Shown here in pieces: positions 33,865-43,035 of a stretch of 64,000 nucleotides of DNA. The notes beneath the pieces are model-generated. The model was not told where the DNA came from. It did no database searches and was given only the letters and a program-made list of their open reading frames with translations. The DNA is taken from NCBI GenBank assembly GCA_029265355.1, contig JAJUJL010000020.1, positions 1 through 64,000 of the forward strand, in the 5' to 3' direction. Numbering within the stretch: the stretch's first letter is position 1; every line of letters starts with the position of its first letter. The position numbers and the translations under genes are program-made. Source of the stretch: Chloroflexota bacterium. GTDB lineage: Bacteria > Chloroflexota > Anaerolineae > Anaerolineales > UBA4823.

Positions 33865-34866
33865 ATGGCTAGTACTACTGCACCCGTTGAACTGCTGGCT
33901 GGCGACGCCATCACCACGCCGGAGGAAAAGCCCTGGCAGGTCATCCTGCGCCGTTTCAAAAAGCACCGCCTGGCGGTGGTTTCCACGGTTGTGATGGCGA
34001 TTATTTTCCTGGTTTCGATCTTTGCTCAGCAAATTGCGCCTTTCGAGCCAGAAGAGCTGACCGTGGGGAACTATTTCTTGCCTGCTGGCAGCGTGCAAGA
34101 AAGCACCGGGCGGGTGCACTACCTGGGCACAGATAATATCGGCCGTGATTATTTTTCACGCCTGATCTACGCCGGACGAATTTCGCTGACCGTTGCGGTG
34201 ACTTCGGTGATCGTCTCAACCCTGATTGGCGTGGCGGTGGGTGCCTATTCTGGCTACTATGGCGGCTGGGTGGATTCGCTCTTGATGCGCTTTGTTGAGT
34301 TCATGCTGACCATCCCATTTTTGCCGCTGCTGTTGATCCTGTCCTCGATGCTGCTGCGCAATGAAAACCTGATCCCCATACCGGAACCGGTTTTACGCGT
34401 GGCTGGGCAGATCATGCTGCTCAGCACCCGCGATGCGCGCCAGGCGGTGGTGATCATCATTGTGCTGGCTGGCACGGGCTGGTTGACTTCAGCCCGCCTG
34501 ATGCGCGGTATGGTGCTCTCGCTGCGCGGCCAGACTTTTGCCGAGGCTGCCCAGGCGCTGGGCGCTTCTAACGCCCGCATCATCTTCACACACATGATCC
34601 CCAATGCCATGGCGCCGATCATCGTGGAGGCTACGCTGGCCCTGGCTGGCTATATCATTGCCGAGGCCGCGCTGTCCTTCCTGGGCTTTGGCATCCAGGA
34701 CCCGGTGCCAACCTGGGGCAATATGCTCGCGGCCACGCAAGGTTTCATGTTCGATCGTCCCTGGTTGCCGCTCATCCCGGGTTTCCCGATTTTCCTGTGC
34801 TCGCTGGCTTTCAACTTCATTGGCGATGGCCTGCGCGACGCGCTGGATCCGCGCTTGAAGATGTAA
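33865..34866 (+). CDS. Oligopeptide ABC transporter permease OppC/DppC-like
   Basis: A 333-residue permease with the OppC_N segment (about 25-70) and the hallmark YLGTDNIGRDYFSRLIYAGRISL. The EAA loop (TFAEAAQALGASNARIIFTHMIPNAMAPI) and AEAALSFLGFGIQDPVPTWGNML follow. Between helices there is an extra stretch (LLRNENLIPIPEPVLRVAGQIM) not usual in short family members. It pairs with OppB to form the channel and sits 17 bases downstream of it. Confidence 0.93.
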   Translation: MASTTAPVELLAGDAITTPEEKPWQVILRRFKKHRLAVVSTVVMAIIFLVSIFAQQIAPFEPEELTVGNYFLPAGSVQESTGRVHYLGTDNIGRDYFSRLIYAGRISLTVAVTSVIVSTLIGVAVGAYSGYYGGWVDSLLMRFVEFMLTIPFLPLLLILSSMLLRNENLIPIPEPVLRVAGQIMLLSTRDARQAVVIIIVLAGTGWLTSARLMRGMVLSLRGQTFAEAAQALGASNARIIFTHMIPNAMAPIIVEATLALAGYIIAEAALSFLGFGIQDPVPTWGNMLAATQGFMFDRPWLPLIPGFPIFLCSLAFNFIGDGLRDALDPRLKM

Positions 34867-34925
34867 TTGATTTTACACGGCGTACTCGCCGGATAAACCG
34901 ATGCAATTATTTTGAGAGGTACTCC

Positions 34926-35975
34926 TTGACACAACCTGCGACCAAAAACAAACCATTGCTGGAAGTCAAAAACCTCAAGACCTACTTCTTCACCGAAGAT
35001 GGCGTGGTGAAGGCGGTGGACGGGGTGGATTTCACCGTGGGGCATGGCGAAGTGCTCGGCCTGGTGGGAGAATCCGGCTGCGGCAAGAGCGTGACCTCGC
35101 TCTCGATCATGCGCCTGATCAGCGTGCCGGGCAAAGTGGTGGAAGGCGAAATCTATTTCGATGGCGTCAACCTGCTGGAGCTGCCAGAATCCGAGATGGT
35201 GCACATGCGCGGCAACCGCATGTCGATGATCTTCCAGCAGCCGCAGTCCAGCTTGAACCCAGTCTTCAAAGTCGGTGACCAGGTGGCAGAAGTGCTGCAG
35301 ATCCATCAGAAGATGCCCAAGCAGCAGGCCTGGGAAAAGGCGGTCGAACTGCTCAAGCTGGTGGGCATACCGGATGCCGAGAACAAGGCGCATGCTTTTC
35401 CCCATGAAATGTCTGGCGGCCAGGCGCAGCGCGTCATGATCGCCATGGCGCTGGCGCTCAACCCACAGCTCTTGATTGCCGATGAGCCGACGACGGCGCT
35501 GGATGTGACCATCCAGGCGCAGATCCTGGACTTGATGCGCGGCTTGCGCTCTACGATGAACACGGCCGTGATCCTGATCACGCATGACCTGGGCGTGATT
35601 GCCGAGATGGCAGACCGGGTTGCGGTGATGTACGCCGGGCGGATTGTTGAGCAGTCGCCGGTGCGGACGCTGTTCGAGCAACCGCTGCACCCTTACACCC
35701 AAGGCTTGATTGCTTCCATCCCAATTCTCGGCGTGGTGAAAGACGAACTGGAGGTGATTCCCGGCTCGGTGCCAAACCTGATCAATCTGCCGCCGGGATG
35801 CCAGTTTGCGCCGCGCTGCCGCGCGCGCCTGGAGCACAACCTGGAGATCTGCACCTCGGTCGAGCCGGAGTTGCAAATGGTTACCTCGGACCACAAAGTG
35901 CGCTGCTGGTTATATCATAGCCTGCCGGACAAGGGCCACCAGGCGCCGCTTGCTCAGTTAGTCCAGGTTTCGTGA
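34926..35975 (+). CDS. Oligopeptide ABC transporter ATPase OppD/DppD-like
   Basis: A 349-residue ATPase with intact motifs: Walker [10 protein letters not shown]-loop [10 protein letters not shown], signature [15 protein letters not shown], Walker [13 protein letters not shown] and switch His in LITHDLGV. The C-terminal OppD extension includes [21 protein letters not shown], a likely Fe-S or structural cysteine cluster. The start is TTG at 34926 ([16 protein letters not shown]), with GAGAGG upstream; reading further upstream only re-enters the permease gene in another frame. It is the hydrolysing partner of the next gene. Confidence 0.92.
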   Translation: MTQPATKNKPLLEVKNLKTYFFTEDGVVKAVDGVDFTVGHGEVLGLVGESGCGKSVTSLSIMRLISVPGKVVEGEIYFDGVNLLELPESEMVHMRGNRMSMIFQQPQSSLNPVFKVGDQVAEVLQIHQKMPKQQAWEKAVELLKLVGIPDAENKAHAFPHEMSGGQAQRVMIAMALALNPQLLIADEPTTALDVTIQAQILDLMRGLRSTMNTAVILITHDLGVIAEMADRVAVMYAGRIVEQSPVRTLFEQPLHPYTQGLIASIPILGVVKDELEVIPGSVPNLINLPPGCQFAPRCRARLEHNLEICTSVEPELQMVTSDHKVRCWLYHSLPDKGHQAPLAQLVQVS

Positions 35976-35983
35976 GGTATACG

Positions 35984-37000
35984 ATGAGCTATCAAATGGC
36001 AACAAAAACAAAGGACCGCGATGGAAAAAGCGGTGAATGGGACCTGGTGCAGGTAAAGAACCTGGTGAAATATTTTCCGGTGCGCGGCGGTGTCTTGCAG
36101 AAGGTCATCGCCAATGTGCAGGCGGTGGATAACGTCAGCTTCACCATCCGGGAAGGTGAGACAGTTGGCCTGGTGGGCGAATCGGGCTGCGGGAAAACCA
36201 CGGTTGGGCGGACGATGCTGCGTTTGATCGAAGCCACCTCTGGAGAGGTGCTGTTCAACGGTGTGGATGTTTTGAAGCTGCGCGGCCGCGAGCTGAAGCA
36301 GATGCGGCGCAATATGCAGATCATCTTTCAAGACCCATACGCATCGTTGGACCCACGCACACCGATCGGCGAATCGGTGGCTGAAGGGCTGCACATTCAC
36401 AATGTGGGCAACCCCAAAGAGCGCTATGGGGTGGTGATCGAAATGCTGCGCAAGGTGGGGCTGGAGGAATACCATGCCCGCCGCTACCCGCACGAGTTTT
36501 CTGGCGGGCAGCGCCAACGCATTGGCATCGCCCGCGCCCTGGCCTTGCGCCCGAAGTTCATCATCGCCGATGAGCCTGTCTCGGCGCTGGATGTGTCGAT
36601 CCAGTCGCAGGTGCTGAATATTTTGCGCGAGCTGCAACGTGAGTTCGGGTTGACCTACCTGTTTATCGCCCACAACCTGAGCGTGGTTGAGCACATTTCG
36701 GACCGCGTGGCGGTGATGTACCTGGGCAAAATCGTAGAGTTCGCAAACCGAGATGAGCTTTTCCGCAACCCGCTGCACCCTTACACGCAGGCGTTGATGT
36801 CGGCGATCCCGATTCCAGATCCGACTTTGAAGCGCGAGCGCATCATCCTGCAAGGCGACGTGCCCAGCCCATTGAATCCGCCCAAGGGATGCCGCTTCCA
36901 CCCGCGCTGCCCGGTGGCGATGGATCATTGCTCAGTGCAAGAACCGCCGTATATTGAAGTCAGCAAGGACCATTTTGTGGCATGCTGGCTGGTGCAGTAG
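35984..37000 (+). CDS. Oligopeptide ABC transporter ATPase OppF/DppF-like
   Basis: A 338-residue ATPase with Walker [21 protein letters not shown], signature [15 protein letters not shown], Walker [13 protein letters not shown] and switch His in LFIAHNLSV. The C-terminal [17 protein letters not shown] cluster is present. It heterodimerises with the preceding ATPase. The ATG at 35984 has GAGG seven bases upstream; a GTG at 35972 overlapping the previous stop is an alternative start. It is the last gene of the operon; a terminator follows at 37139. Confidence 0.93.
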   Translation: MSYQMATKTKDRDGKSGEWDLVQVKNLVKYFPVRGGVLQKVIANVQAVDNVSFTIREGETVGLVGESGCGKTTVGRTMLRLIEATSGEVLFNGVDVLKLRGRELKQMRRNMQIIFQDPYASLDPRTPIGESVAEGLHIHNVGNPKERYGVVIEMLRKVGLEEYHARRYPHEFSGGQRQRIGIARALALRPKFIIADEPVSALDVSIQSQVLNILRELQREFGLTYLFIAHNLSVVEHISDRVAVMYLGKIVEFANRDELFRNPLHPYTQALMSAIPIPDPTLKRERIILQGDVPSPLNPPKGCRFHPRCPVAMDHCSVQEPPYIEVSKDHFVACWLVQ

Positions 37001-37010
37001 CAGAGCGAGA

Positions 37011-37089
37011 AGATTGCTTCAATCGCTGTGTGAAGCCTTGCTTTGCCAGCTCTTCTTTAGAAACTGTGCTGTCACTGCGAGCGAAGCGG
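37011..37089. repeat. Degenerate intergenic repeat related to the element at 5966
   Basis: The stretch begins AGATTGCTTC and ends TGTCACTGCGAGCGAAGCGG, echoing (with changes) the AGATTGCTTC and TGTCATTGCGA parts of the double-hairpin element near 6 kb. Between them is unrelated sequence. The match is short, so confidence is low. Confidence 0.3.
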
Positions 37090-37138
37090 TTAGCCGGCTG
37101 GCATGCAGTCGGGTGGTTTCTTGTGAGAATTATTTTAC

Positions 37139-37171
37139 GGGGCTGATCGCCCAAACGATCAGCCCCAATAT
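37139..37171 (+). terminator. Rho-independent terminator of the Opp operon
   Basis: A perfect 11-bp stem GGGGCTGATCG/CGATCAGCCCC with a 6-nt loop is followed by AATATTTTTG. Confidence 0.85.
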
Positions 37172-37217
37172 TTTTGTTAGGCGCAATCTTGTCGGTTTTT
37201 CTGGCTGCGGGGCGTGA

Positions 37218-37223
37218 TACAAT
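37218..37223 (+). promoter_or_regulatory. -10 box for the response-regulator gene, leaderless arrangement
   Basis: TACAAT lies 9 nt before the ATG at 37233, again leaving no Shine-Dalgarno. No good -35 element is seen at standard spacing. Confidence 0.5.
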
Positions 37224-37232
37224 CAAGTCGCT

Positions 37233-38357
37233 ATGGCGGCCCATCGCATATTAATCGTGGATGATCACCGCGAGGTGCGGCGCCTGATCCGGCTGGCCCT
37301 GGAAGGACGCCAGAACGGCTATCAAGTGCTGGATGTGCCTTCCGGCGAGGAAGCGCTCTTGATCAGTACCCGCCAGCCGGTGGACCTGCTGCTGGCGGAC
37401 GTGCGCCTGGCGGGGATGTCGGGGATCGAGTTGGCGCGCAAGATGCGGGCGCGCCACCCGGAGATGCAGGTGATCTTGATCAGCGGCATTCCTCGCGATG
37501 AAATCCAGCAAGAAATCGACCAATTGAGCGCCGATGGCTTCTACCCCAAGCCGCTGGATTTGAGCCGGCTGGCGGAAGATATTGAGCGCCTGCTGCGCGA
37601 GGGTCGGCGAACGCCCCGGGTTGACGAGAGCCTGGCGCCAGGTAAATCGGTCATTGCGCTGGAGCCGACGGCGAAACCAGAAGAGCAGCCTGGTTTGCCG
37701 CCTTTGGTAGCGCAGGCTCTCACCCCGCAAAAAGCGTTAGAGACCCTGCTGCAGCAGAGCGGCGTCGCCAGCCTGCTGCTGTTGGATGGTCACGGTCAAC
37801 TGCTGGCGCAGGCCAACCGTCGCGGCGCCAGCGATCCGCCAGCGGTAGTGCAAGCGCAGATGGAAGCATTTGCCCGTTTCGTCCGCACGTTGGGGGCAGA
37901 TACCGCGCAGGATTTTGTGCGCCTGTGGGGGAGCAGTTTTTCGCTGTGCCTGGTGCGCCGGGACGACCTGACCTTGATTGCCCTGCTGTTCGAGAACAGC
38001 GATGATGAGCAACGCCTGGCGCTTTCGCGCCGCTTTGCCGAGGCAGCTCAAAGCCTGTGGCACCTGTTGGTTCCAGGGGAGCCGAGGGCAGCGGAGCAGG
38101 AAGCCGAGATGGAGAGCGCTCCCGCAGCGCCAGCGGTCGACACCGCCGCGCAGGCGCCACGAGAGGCGCAGGAAACTGATCAGCAAGTGGACCTGCTTGC
38201 CGCGCTGTTGACAAACAGCGGGCAGATCGACCTGGATACTGGCGAGCTGAACAATTTCTGGGAGAACGCCGTCGAAGACGCCGGCGAAATACCCACCAAT
38301 GGCTCAGCGATCAGCTACGACCAGGCATTAAACCTGGGCCTGGCTCCTGAAGACTAG
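37233..38357 (+). CDS. Response regulator with C-terminal roadblock/LC7-like domain
   Basis: The N-terminal receiver domain (about 4-120) has the acidic pair Asp10-Asp11, phospho-acceptor Asp56 (LLADVRLAGMSG) and Lys106 (FYPKPL). It is followed by a linker and a second domain (about 165-275: SLLLLDGHGQLLAQANRRGA...FSLCLVRRDDLTLIALLFENSDDEQRLA). The second domain has the pattern of roadblock/LC7 proteins, which regulate small Ras-like GTPases such as MglA in bacteria. There is no DNA-binding domain. The acidic C-terminal tail (FWENAVEDAGE) is not recognised. The histidine kinase partner is not in the window. Domain 2 assignment is by pattern only. Confidence 0.75.
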   Translation: MAAHRILIVDDHREVRRLIRLALEGRQNGYQVLDVPSGEEALLISTRQPVDLLLADVRLAGMSGIELARKMRARHPEMQVILISGIPRDEIQQEIDQLSADGFYPKPLDLSRLAEDIERLLREGRRTPRVDESLAPGKSVIALEPTAKPEEQPGLPPLVAQALTPQKALETLLQQSGVASLLLLDGHGQLLAQANRRGASDPPAVVQAQMEAFARFVRTLGADTAQDFVRLWGSSFSLCLVRRDDLTLIALLFENSDDEQRLALSRRFAEAAQSLWHLLVPGEPRAAEQEAEMESAPAAPAVDTAAQAPREAQETDQQVDLLAALLTNSGQIDLDTGELNNFWENAVEDAGEIPTNGSAISYDQALNLGLAPED

Positions 38358-38410
38358 GTGTTTCGCAAGAAGCATTTTTACAAGAATGCCGATGAACACC
38401 GGCGGACCCT

Positions 38411-38468
38411 GAAGTAAACCGCGGCGATGATCGCCGACCTGCTTTGGATACTTTCGGCGGTTTACTTA
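38411..38468. repeat. Inverted-repeat element, copy 2 (arms GAAGTAAACCGC, 34-nt spacer)
   Basis: The arms GAAGTAAACCGC (38411-38422) and GCGGTTTACTTA (38457-38468) repeat those at 1003-1060 with the same spacing. The spacers agree at only about a third of positions. It lies between the response regulator and the tRNA-Gln promoter. The remainder of 38358-38480 has no gene. Confidence 0.55.
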
Positions 38469-38480
38469 GCTCAGGAAGTA

Positions 38481-38510
38481 TTGCCAGCCCTGCGCCGCTT
38501 ATGTTACAAT
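38481..38510 (+). promoter_or_regulatory. Promoter of tRNA-Gln
   Basis: TTGCCA (38481-38486), an 18-bp spacer and TACAAT (38505-38510) precede the tRNA by 47 bases. A small hairpin, AAACCCG...CGGGTTT (about 38525-38552), lies in the leader and may be removed in processing. Confidence 0.6.
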
Positions 38511-38557
38511 ACATCCCGCTCGGTAAACCCGTTACCCGGGTTGAGCGGGTTTTGTTT

Positions 38558-38628
38558 TGGGGCGTGGTGCAATGGTAGCACAGCGGACTTTGGATCCGTT
38601 TATCCTGGTTCGAATCCGGGCGCCCCAG
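38558..38628 (+). tRNA. tRNA-Gln (anticodon TTG)
   Basis: A complete cloverleaf can be drawn: acceptor TGGGGCG/CGCCCCA, D stem GTGC/GCAC, and anticodon stem GCGGA/TCCGT with loop CTTTGGA giving anticodon TTG. The T arm is CCTGG-TTCGAAT-CCGGG. The 5' U-A first pair is common in bacterial tRNA-Gln. The discriminator is G; CCA is not encoded. Confidence 0.95.
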
Positions 38629-38805
38629 CCTGATGGTATGCGCCAGGTAACAGTTCGTGGAAGACGAAGACCCTCTTAAGCACAAGAGCATATTCCTCCA
38701 AGAAGACGGGCCTCGCCGGATGCAGGTGAAACGGGCGGGTGCTCGTTCTTTTTGTGAGCCTTGCGCATTGAACTGCGCTGGAGACGATAAACGACGAGGT
38801 TGAGC

Positions 38806-40158
38806 ATGAAAACAACTGCGGTAATATTAGCGGCTGGTTTGGGTACGCGCATGCGTTCCAGGCTGCCCAAGGTGCTGCACCCACTGGCAGGCAAACCCAT
38901 GCTGCAATATATCCTGGATGTGGTAAATAGCGTTACGGACACGAAACCCGTGCTGGTTGTGGGGCACGGGGCTGAGCAAGTGCAAAAAGTGATTGGCGAT
39001 GCAGCTCGCTATGTATTGCAAGAACCGCAATTGGGCACCGGTCATGCTGTGATGCAGGCGCAGGCGGCCTTGCAAGATGGCACCGAGCTGGTTTTGGTGG
39101 CGACGGCGGACATGCCGTTGCTCAGCCAACAAACGGTGCGTCAGTTGGTGGAGGCCCAGGCCAACCACATCGGGCCTATCTCGATGCTGACCGTGATGTC
39201 CCAGGATCCGCGCGGTTTTGGGCGTATCGTGCGCGATGCACAGGGCAATATCCAGGCGATCGTGGAAGAGAGCCAGGCCAGTCCCGAACAGCTTCAAATA
39301 CATGAGCTGAACACCGGGGTGTATTGCTTCCGCGCCGATTGGTTGTGGGAATCTTTGCCCCGTATTCCACTTTCCCCCAAAGGGGAGTACTTCCTCACCG
39401 ACCTGGTAGCCATTGCAGCGGCCGAAGGTCAACCGGTGCGTTCCTTTATCATTTCTGATCCCGTCGAGGGCATCGGTGTCAACAATCGGGTGCACCTGTC
39501 AGAAGTCGAAGCTATCCTGCGGCGGCGGATCAACCAGCACTGGATGCTCTCTGGCGTGACGCTGGTCGATCCGGCATCGACCTATATTGACGCCGGTGTG
39601 GAAATCGGCATGGACACGGTGATCTGGCCGAATACTTACTTGCAAGGTAAGACCGTCATCGGAGAAGACTGCCAGATTGGACCCAACACTGTACTTCGCG
39701 ATACGCAGGTGGGGAACGGTTGTAAGCTTGTCGCAGTGGTTGCCGACCGCGCCCGGCTGGAAGACCGCGTGGAAGCTGGTCCATTTGCGCGGCTGCGCAA
39801 GGGCGCCCACCTGGCGGAAGGTGTGCACATGGGCAATTTTGGCGAGGTGAAGAACTCTTACCTTGGGCCAGGGACAAAGATGGGGCATTTCTCTTACATC
39901 GGGGATGCCCAAGTTGGCGCCGATGTGAATATTGGCGCTGGCACGATCACCTGCAACTATGATGGCGAGCGGAAACATCCCACCGAGATCGGCGCCAACG
40001 CCTTCATTGGCAGCGACACCATGCTGGTGGCGCCGGTTAAGATTGGCGAGGGGGCGCGCACCGGCGCAGGGGCGGTGGTGACCAAAGATGTGCCCAATGA
40101 TACGTTGGCGGTGGGTATGCCCGCGCGAGCCATCAAGAAGTTAGGAAAGCGTGACTGA
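38806..40158 (+). CDS. glmU: Bifunctional UDP-N-acetylglucosamine pyrophosphorylase / glucosamine-1-phosphate N-acetyltransferase
   Basis: GlmU makes UDP-GlcNAc for peptidoglycan and surface glycans. The N-terminal uridyltransferase has AAGLGTRMRSRLPKVLHPLAGKP at residues 9-31 (in pieces LAAGLGTRMRS and LPKVLHPL), ATADMPLL and LNTGVYCF. The C-terminal half is a left-handed beta-helix of hexapeptide repeats with acetyltransferase residues in GAGTITCNYDG and the KDVPNDTLAVGMPAR end. It has 450 residues, close to the usual length. The ATG at 38806 is preferred over an upstream TTG. Its stop overlaps the next gene's GTG start. Confidence 0.95.
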   Translation: MKTTAVILAAGLGTRMRSRLPKVLHPLAGKPMLQYILDVVNSVTDTKPVLVVGHGAEQVQKVIGDAARYVLQEPQLGTGHAVMQAQAALQDGTELVLVATADMPLLSQQTVRQLVEAQANHIGPISMLTVMSQDPRGFGRIVRDAQGNIQAIVEESQASPEQLQIHELNTGVYCFRADWLWESLPRIPLSPKGEYFLTDLVAIAAAEGQPVRSFIISDPVEGIGVNNRVHLSEVEAILRRRINQHWMLSGVTLVDPASTYIDAGVEIGMDTVIWPNTYLQGKTVIGEDCQIGPNTVLRDTQVGNGCKLVAVVADRARLEDRVEAGPFARLRKGAHLAEGVHMGNFGEVKNSYLGPGTKMGHFSYIGDAQVGADVNIGAGTITCNYDGERKHPTEIGANAFIGSDTMLVAPVKIGEGARTGAGAVVTKDVPNDTLAVGMPARAIKKLGKRD

Positions 40159-41446
40159 AACACAAGCCATTCTCATTGCCCTGTTCGTGCTGGCGGCGCT
40201 CGACCTGCTTACGGTGGTCGTGCGCCTGGGGCTGCTCAATGCCAGCCTGCCTCGCCTGTTAGCGCAGAGAGAGCGCAATCCACTGCAAGTCAACCGCACG
40301 ATACGCTTGCTGCAGTCTTTGCCCAGGACGCAAGCTGGTTTAAACATGGCGCGGTTGCTGTGGCGCTTTCTGATCGCGGCTTTGCTGGTGAGGTACACTT
40401 CGAGCCTGGCGATTCATCAAGACTGGTGGCAGTTTTTGCTGGTTGTGATGTTGGCCGCTTTTGTGCTGTTTTGGGCTGAATGGGCGCTGAGCTTAGTGGC
40501 GCTCAAGTCGCCAGAGACCTGGGCTATTCGCATGACGCCGGTGGCCAGTGTGATGATCCTGGCGATGAGTCCTTTCACGGCGCTGCCCCTTTTGGTTTCT
40601 GGGGATGTTTCACGCACCTCCGAGTCTTCCAGCCAGCCCTATATGACCGAAGATGATCTGAAGATCATGGTGGACACCGGGCAGGAAGAGGGTTTGCTGG
40701 AGGTTGGCGAGAGACGCATGATTCACCGCATTTTTGACCTGGGGGAAACACTGGCGCGTGAGATCATGGTGCCGCGCATCGATGTGATGGCTTTGGATGT
40801 GCAAACGCCGCTCGAGGAAGCCCTGGATGCGCTGCTGCGCTCCGGTTACTCGCGGGTGCCGGTGTTCGATGAAACGGTCGATAACGTGTTGGGGCTGCTT
40901 TATGCCAAAGATCTGCTGCGCGTGTGGCGCGAGGGGGGTACACTGCAGGATCTGAAAAACCTGTTGCGCCCGGCATACTTCGTCCCGGAGGCTAAGAAAG
41001 TGGATGAGCTGTTGGCGGAGATGCAGAGCCAGCGCATTCACATGGCGGTGGTGGTGGATGAGTACGGCGGCGTCGCTGGCCTGGTGACCCTGGAGGACAT
41101 TGTCGAGGAGATCGTGGGCGAGATCGTGGATGAATTCGACCTGGCAGAGGAATCTCCGTATGAAACCCTGGCTGAAGGCGAGTTCATGTTCTTGGGCCGC
41201 ATCGACCTGGACGATTTCAACGAGATTGTTGCCAGCAACCTGCCCAAGGAAGAAGCCGATACGCTGGGGGGATACATTTATAGCCGCCTGGGTCATGTTC
41301 CCTCGCCTGGCGAGGTCGTGGAAGTCGAAAATTTACGTTTGACGGTGGAGCAGGTCAGCGGGCGGCGCATTCGCAAGGTGCGCGTCCAATGGTTGCCGGG
41401 CGCGACACAGAATCAGGAAAACGGCAAGCATGTTGACAATGACTGA
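40151..41446 (+). CDS. CNNM/CBS-domain protein, HlyC/CorC family
   Basis: A 431-residue membrane protein with an N-terminal CNNM transmembrane region (about four helices). A pair of CBS domains follows (about 215-335, with REIMVPRIDVMALDVQTPLEEAL and YSRVPVFDETVDNVLGLLYAKDLL), and then a CorC_HlyC C-terminal domain (LGRIDLDDFNEIV...DTLGGYIYSRLGHVP). Relatives affect Mg2+/Co2+ efflux. The GTG start overlaps glmU by eight bases, and the 3' end overlaps cdd. All three are probably on one message. Confidence 0.92.
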   Translation: MTETQAILIALFVLAALDLLTVVVRLGLLNASLPRLLAQRERNPLQVNRTIRLLQSLPRTQAGLNMARLLWRFLIAALLVRYTSSLAIHQDWWQFLLVVMLAAFVLFWAEWALSLVALKSPETWAIRMTPVASVMILAMSPFTALPLLVSGDVSRTSESSSQPYMTEDDLKIMVDTGQEEGLLEVGERRMIHRIFDLGETLAREIMVPRIDVMALDVQTPLEEALDALLRSGYSRVPVFDETVDNVLGLLYAKDLLRVWREGGTLQDLKNLLRPAYFVPEAKKVDELLAEMQSQRIHMAVVVDEYGGVAGLVTLEDIVEEIVGEIVDEFDLAEESPYETLAEGEFMFLGRIDLDDFNEIVASNLPKEEADTLGGYIYSRLGHVPSPGEVVEVENLRLTVEQVSGRRIRKVRVQWLPGATQNQENGKHVDND

Positions 41447-41837
41447 AAAACACAGCCTGATCGAGGCGGCCATACAGGCCAGGCGGCTGGCGTATGCGCC
41501 CTATTCCAAATACCCGGTGGGGGCAGCCTTGCTGACAGCCTCGGGCAAAATATACAGCGGTGTCAATATCGAGAACGCGGCTTACCCGGTGACGATCTGC
41601 GCTGAGCGCGTGGCGGTGTTCAAGGCGGTATCCGAGGGTGAGAAACAATTCAAGGCTATTGCGGTGGTGACTGAGAACGGCGGCACGCCATGCGGTTCCT
41701 GCCGGCAGGTGATTGCAGAGTTTGGATTGGGCACGCTCATCCTGGTGGCAAATGCACGGGGGGAGTTGCTGCGCGAAGGAACGGCGGCAGATTTCCTGCC
41801 GGGCGCCTTCCGGCCCGAAGACCTGCCAGGTAGTTGA
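41430..41837 (+). CDS. cdd: Cytidine deaminase
   Basis: The enzyme deaminates cytidine and deoxycytidine to uridines. The 135-residue protein has the zinc site CAERVA (Cys plus catalytic Glu) and PCGSCRQV (two Cys), plus the substrate region NIENAAYP. It overlaps the end of the CNNM gene by 17 bases. A second ATG three codons later (TEKHSLIEAA) may be the true start. The next gene is convergent. Confidence 0.93.
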   Translation: MLTMTEKHSLIEAAIQARRLAYAPYSKYPVGAALLTASGKIYSGVNIENAAYPVTICAERVAVFKAVSEGEKQFKAIAVVTENGGTPCGSCRQVIAEFGLGTLILVANARGELLREGTAADFLPGAFRPEDLPGS

Positions 41838-41850
41838 GAAAGGAGCTGGC

Positions 41851-43035
41851 TTACCAGTTGGGGGCTGGTGTGGCAGTCACCAGCAGGCGCTGCACGATCC
41901 AGCCGTTGGCTCCGTCCGGGCCGATGACCCGCACCCAGGTGATACCATTCAAGGTGATGATGCCAGGCAGCACTTGCAGGCGTGTCCCCTCGAAATAGCT
42001 GCGGATGACCACGCCGCCGGGCTCGTCGCGCAGCACCGCCCCTTTTCCATCGTTGGTAGAGATGATGGCGTAAACCGGTGTTGGGCTGGGGGTGGGGGTT
42101 TCAGTGGGGGGCGCGGGGGTATCAGTGATGGTGGGCGTCAGGGAGGGCGTGGGCGTCTCTGTCGGCGGTACGGGTGTCAGAGTTGGCGTGGGGGTGAGCG
42201 TGACGGTAGGCGTAGCGGAGGGGATGGGCGTGGGTAAGGCGATTTGCCCGCCGACCACGGCCCCCGCTCCACCGAGACCAATCAATAGGATGATCCCAAC
42301 CAGCGCAACTGCCCCGCCAAAAGTATAGCCCAGCATCGTCAGTGGGCGCAAGCCAAGGATAGCCAACGTGAGCGCGCCCAGCAAGGCACTCCACGCCAGG
42401 TGGATGGCAAAGATGACCAGGCCGTCCGGGAAGAGGTGCTGGAAGCCGCTGCCCAGGCCGAAACCGGCGATAGAGAGCGGCAGGTAAAGCTGGTAAGCCA
42501 GGGCCACGCTGGGCACCGCCGGGCTGTGCTCGCTGCGCGTCATGGCGGCAGCCGTGAAGATAGCGCCAACGGCCAGGACGACGAAGTTGGACCAGGAGAT
42601 TTGGGCGTTGAGATACGCCTGTTCCAGGTTGACCGGTTGCCGGTAGGCAGTCAACGCACCGCCAAGGTAGCCTATTCCAAACACCAGCCCGCCCCCGATG
42701 AGCAACCCAACCATGCTGCGCAAGAAGAAACGTCCCGAGCCGATTACAGTCCCCAACGCCAGGCCGACCACCGGCGCCATCATCGGCGCGACGATGGCGG
42801 CTAACACCAGCAGGGCGGGGAGATTGAGAACAATCCCTGCGCAGAAGATCACCCCGGACAGTATCGAAAACAAGAAAAAATCAAAAGAGGGGGAGGCGCG
42901 ATGCGCGACCTGCGCCAGGAAGCCAGCGCGTTCATCAGCATCCATGGGCGCCAGGAGGCGGCGCGCCCGGCGTTTGCGCGCCGGCGGCATGCTTTGTGGG
43001 TCATCGGGGAATATTTCGGCTTGTGGCAGGCTCAT
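41851..43035 (-). CDS. DUF389 membrane protein with Thr/Pro linker and C-terminal SH3-like domain
   Basis: The protein of 394 residues starts with a basic cytoplasmic region. It continues as a DUF389-type membrane domain (about 50-250: LSGVIFCAGIVLNLPALLVLAAIVAPMMAPVVGLALGT is the typical block) with six or seven helices. Next comes a linker of Thr-Pro repeats (about 255-325: TPTPTLTPVPPTETPTPS), then a compact C-terminal domain (YAIISTNDGKGAVLRDEP...WVRVIGPDGANGWIVQRLL) resembling bacterial SH3. The SH3 unit would lie outside the membrane and may touch the cell wall. Function of DUF389 is unknown. Its start overlaps the HAD gene stop by four bases. Confidence 0.8.
   Translation of the reverse strand: MSLPQAEIFPDDPQSMPPARKRRARRLLAPMDADERAGFLAQVAHRASPSFDFFLFSILSGVIFCAGIVLNLPALLVLAAIVAPMMAPVVGLALGTVIGSGRFFLRSMVGLLIGGGLVFGIGYLGGALTAYRQPVNLEQAYLNAQISWSNFVVLAVGAIFTAAAMTRSEHSPAVPSVALAYQLYLPLSIAGFGLGSGFQHLFPDGLVIFAIHLAWSALLGALTLAILGLRPLTMLGYTFGGAVALVGIILLIGLGGAGAVVGGQIALPTPIPSATPTVTLTPTPTLTPVPPTETPTPSLTPTITDTPAPPTETPTPSPTPVYAIISTNDGKGAVLRDEPGGVVIRSYFEGTRLQVLPGIITLNGITWVRVIGPDGANGWIVQRLLVTATPAPNW

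Noticed and set aside
34797-34925. N-terminal extension of OppD
   Set aside because: It overlaps the permease gene in another frame; the TTG at 34926 with GAGAGG upstream fits the family N terminus.
34650-35894. 414-codon antisense frame over the OppD gene
   Set aside because: Antisense shadow of a clear ABC ATPase; His/Gln/Arg-rich with no motif.
38600-38884. 94-codon minus-strand frame ending GAPGFEPG
   Set aside because: Also a reverse reading of a tRNA (tRNA-Gln) and the following leader.
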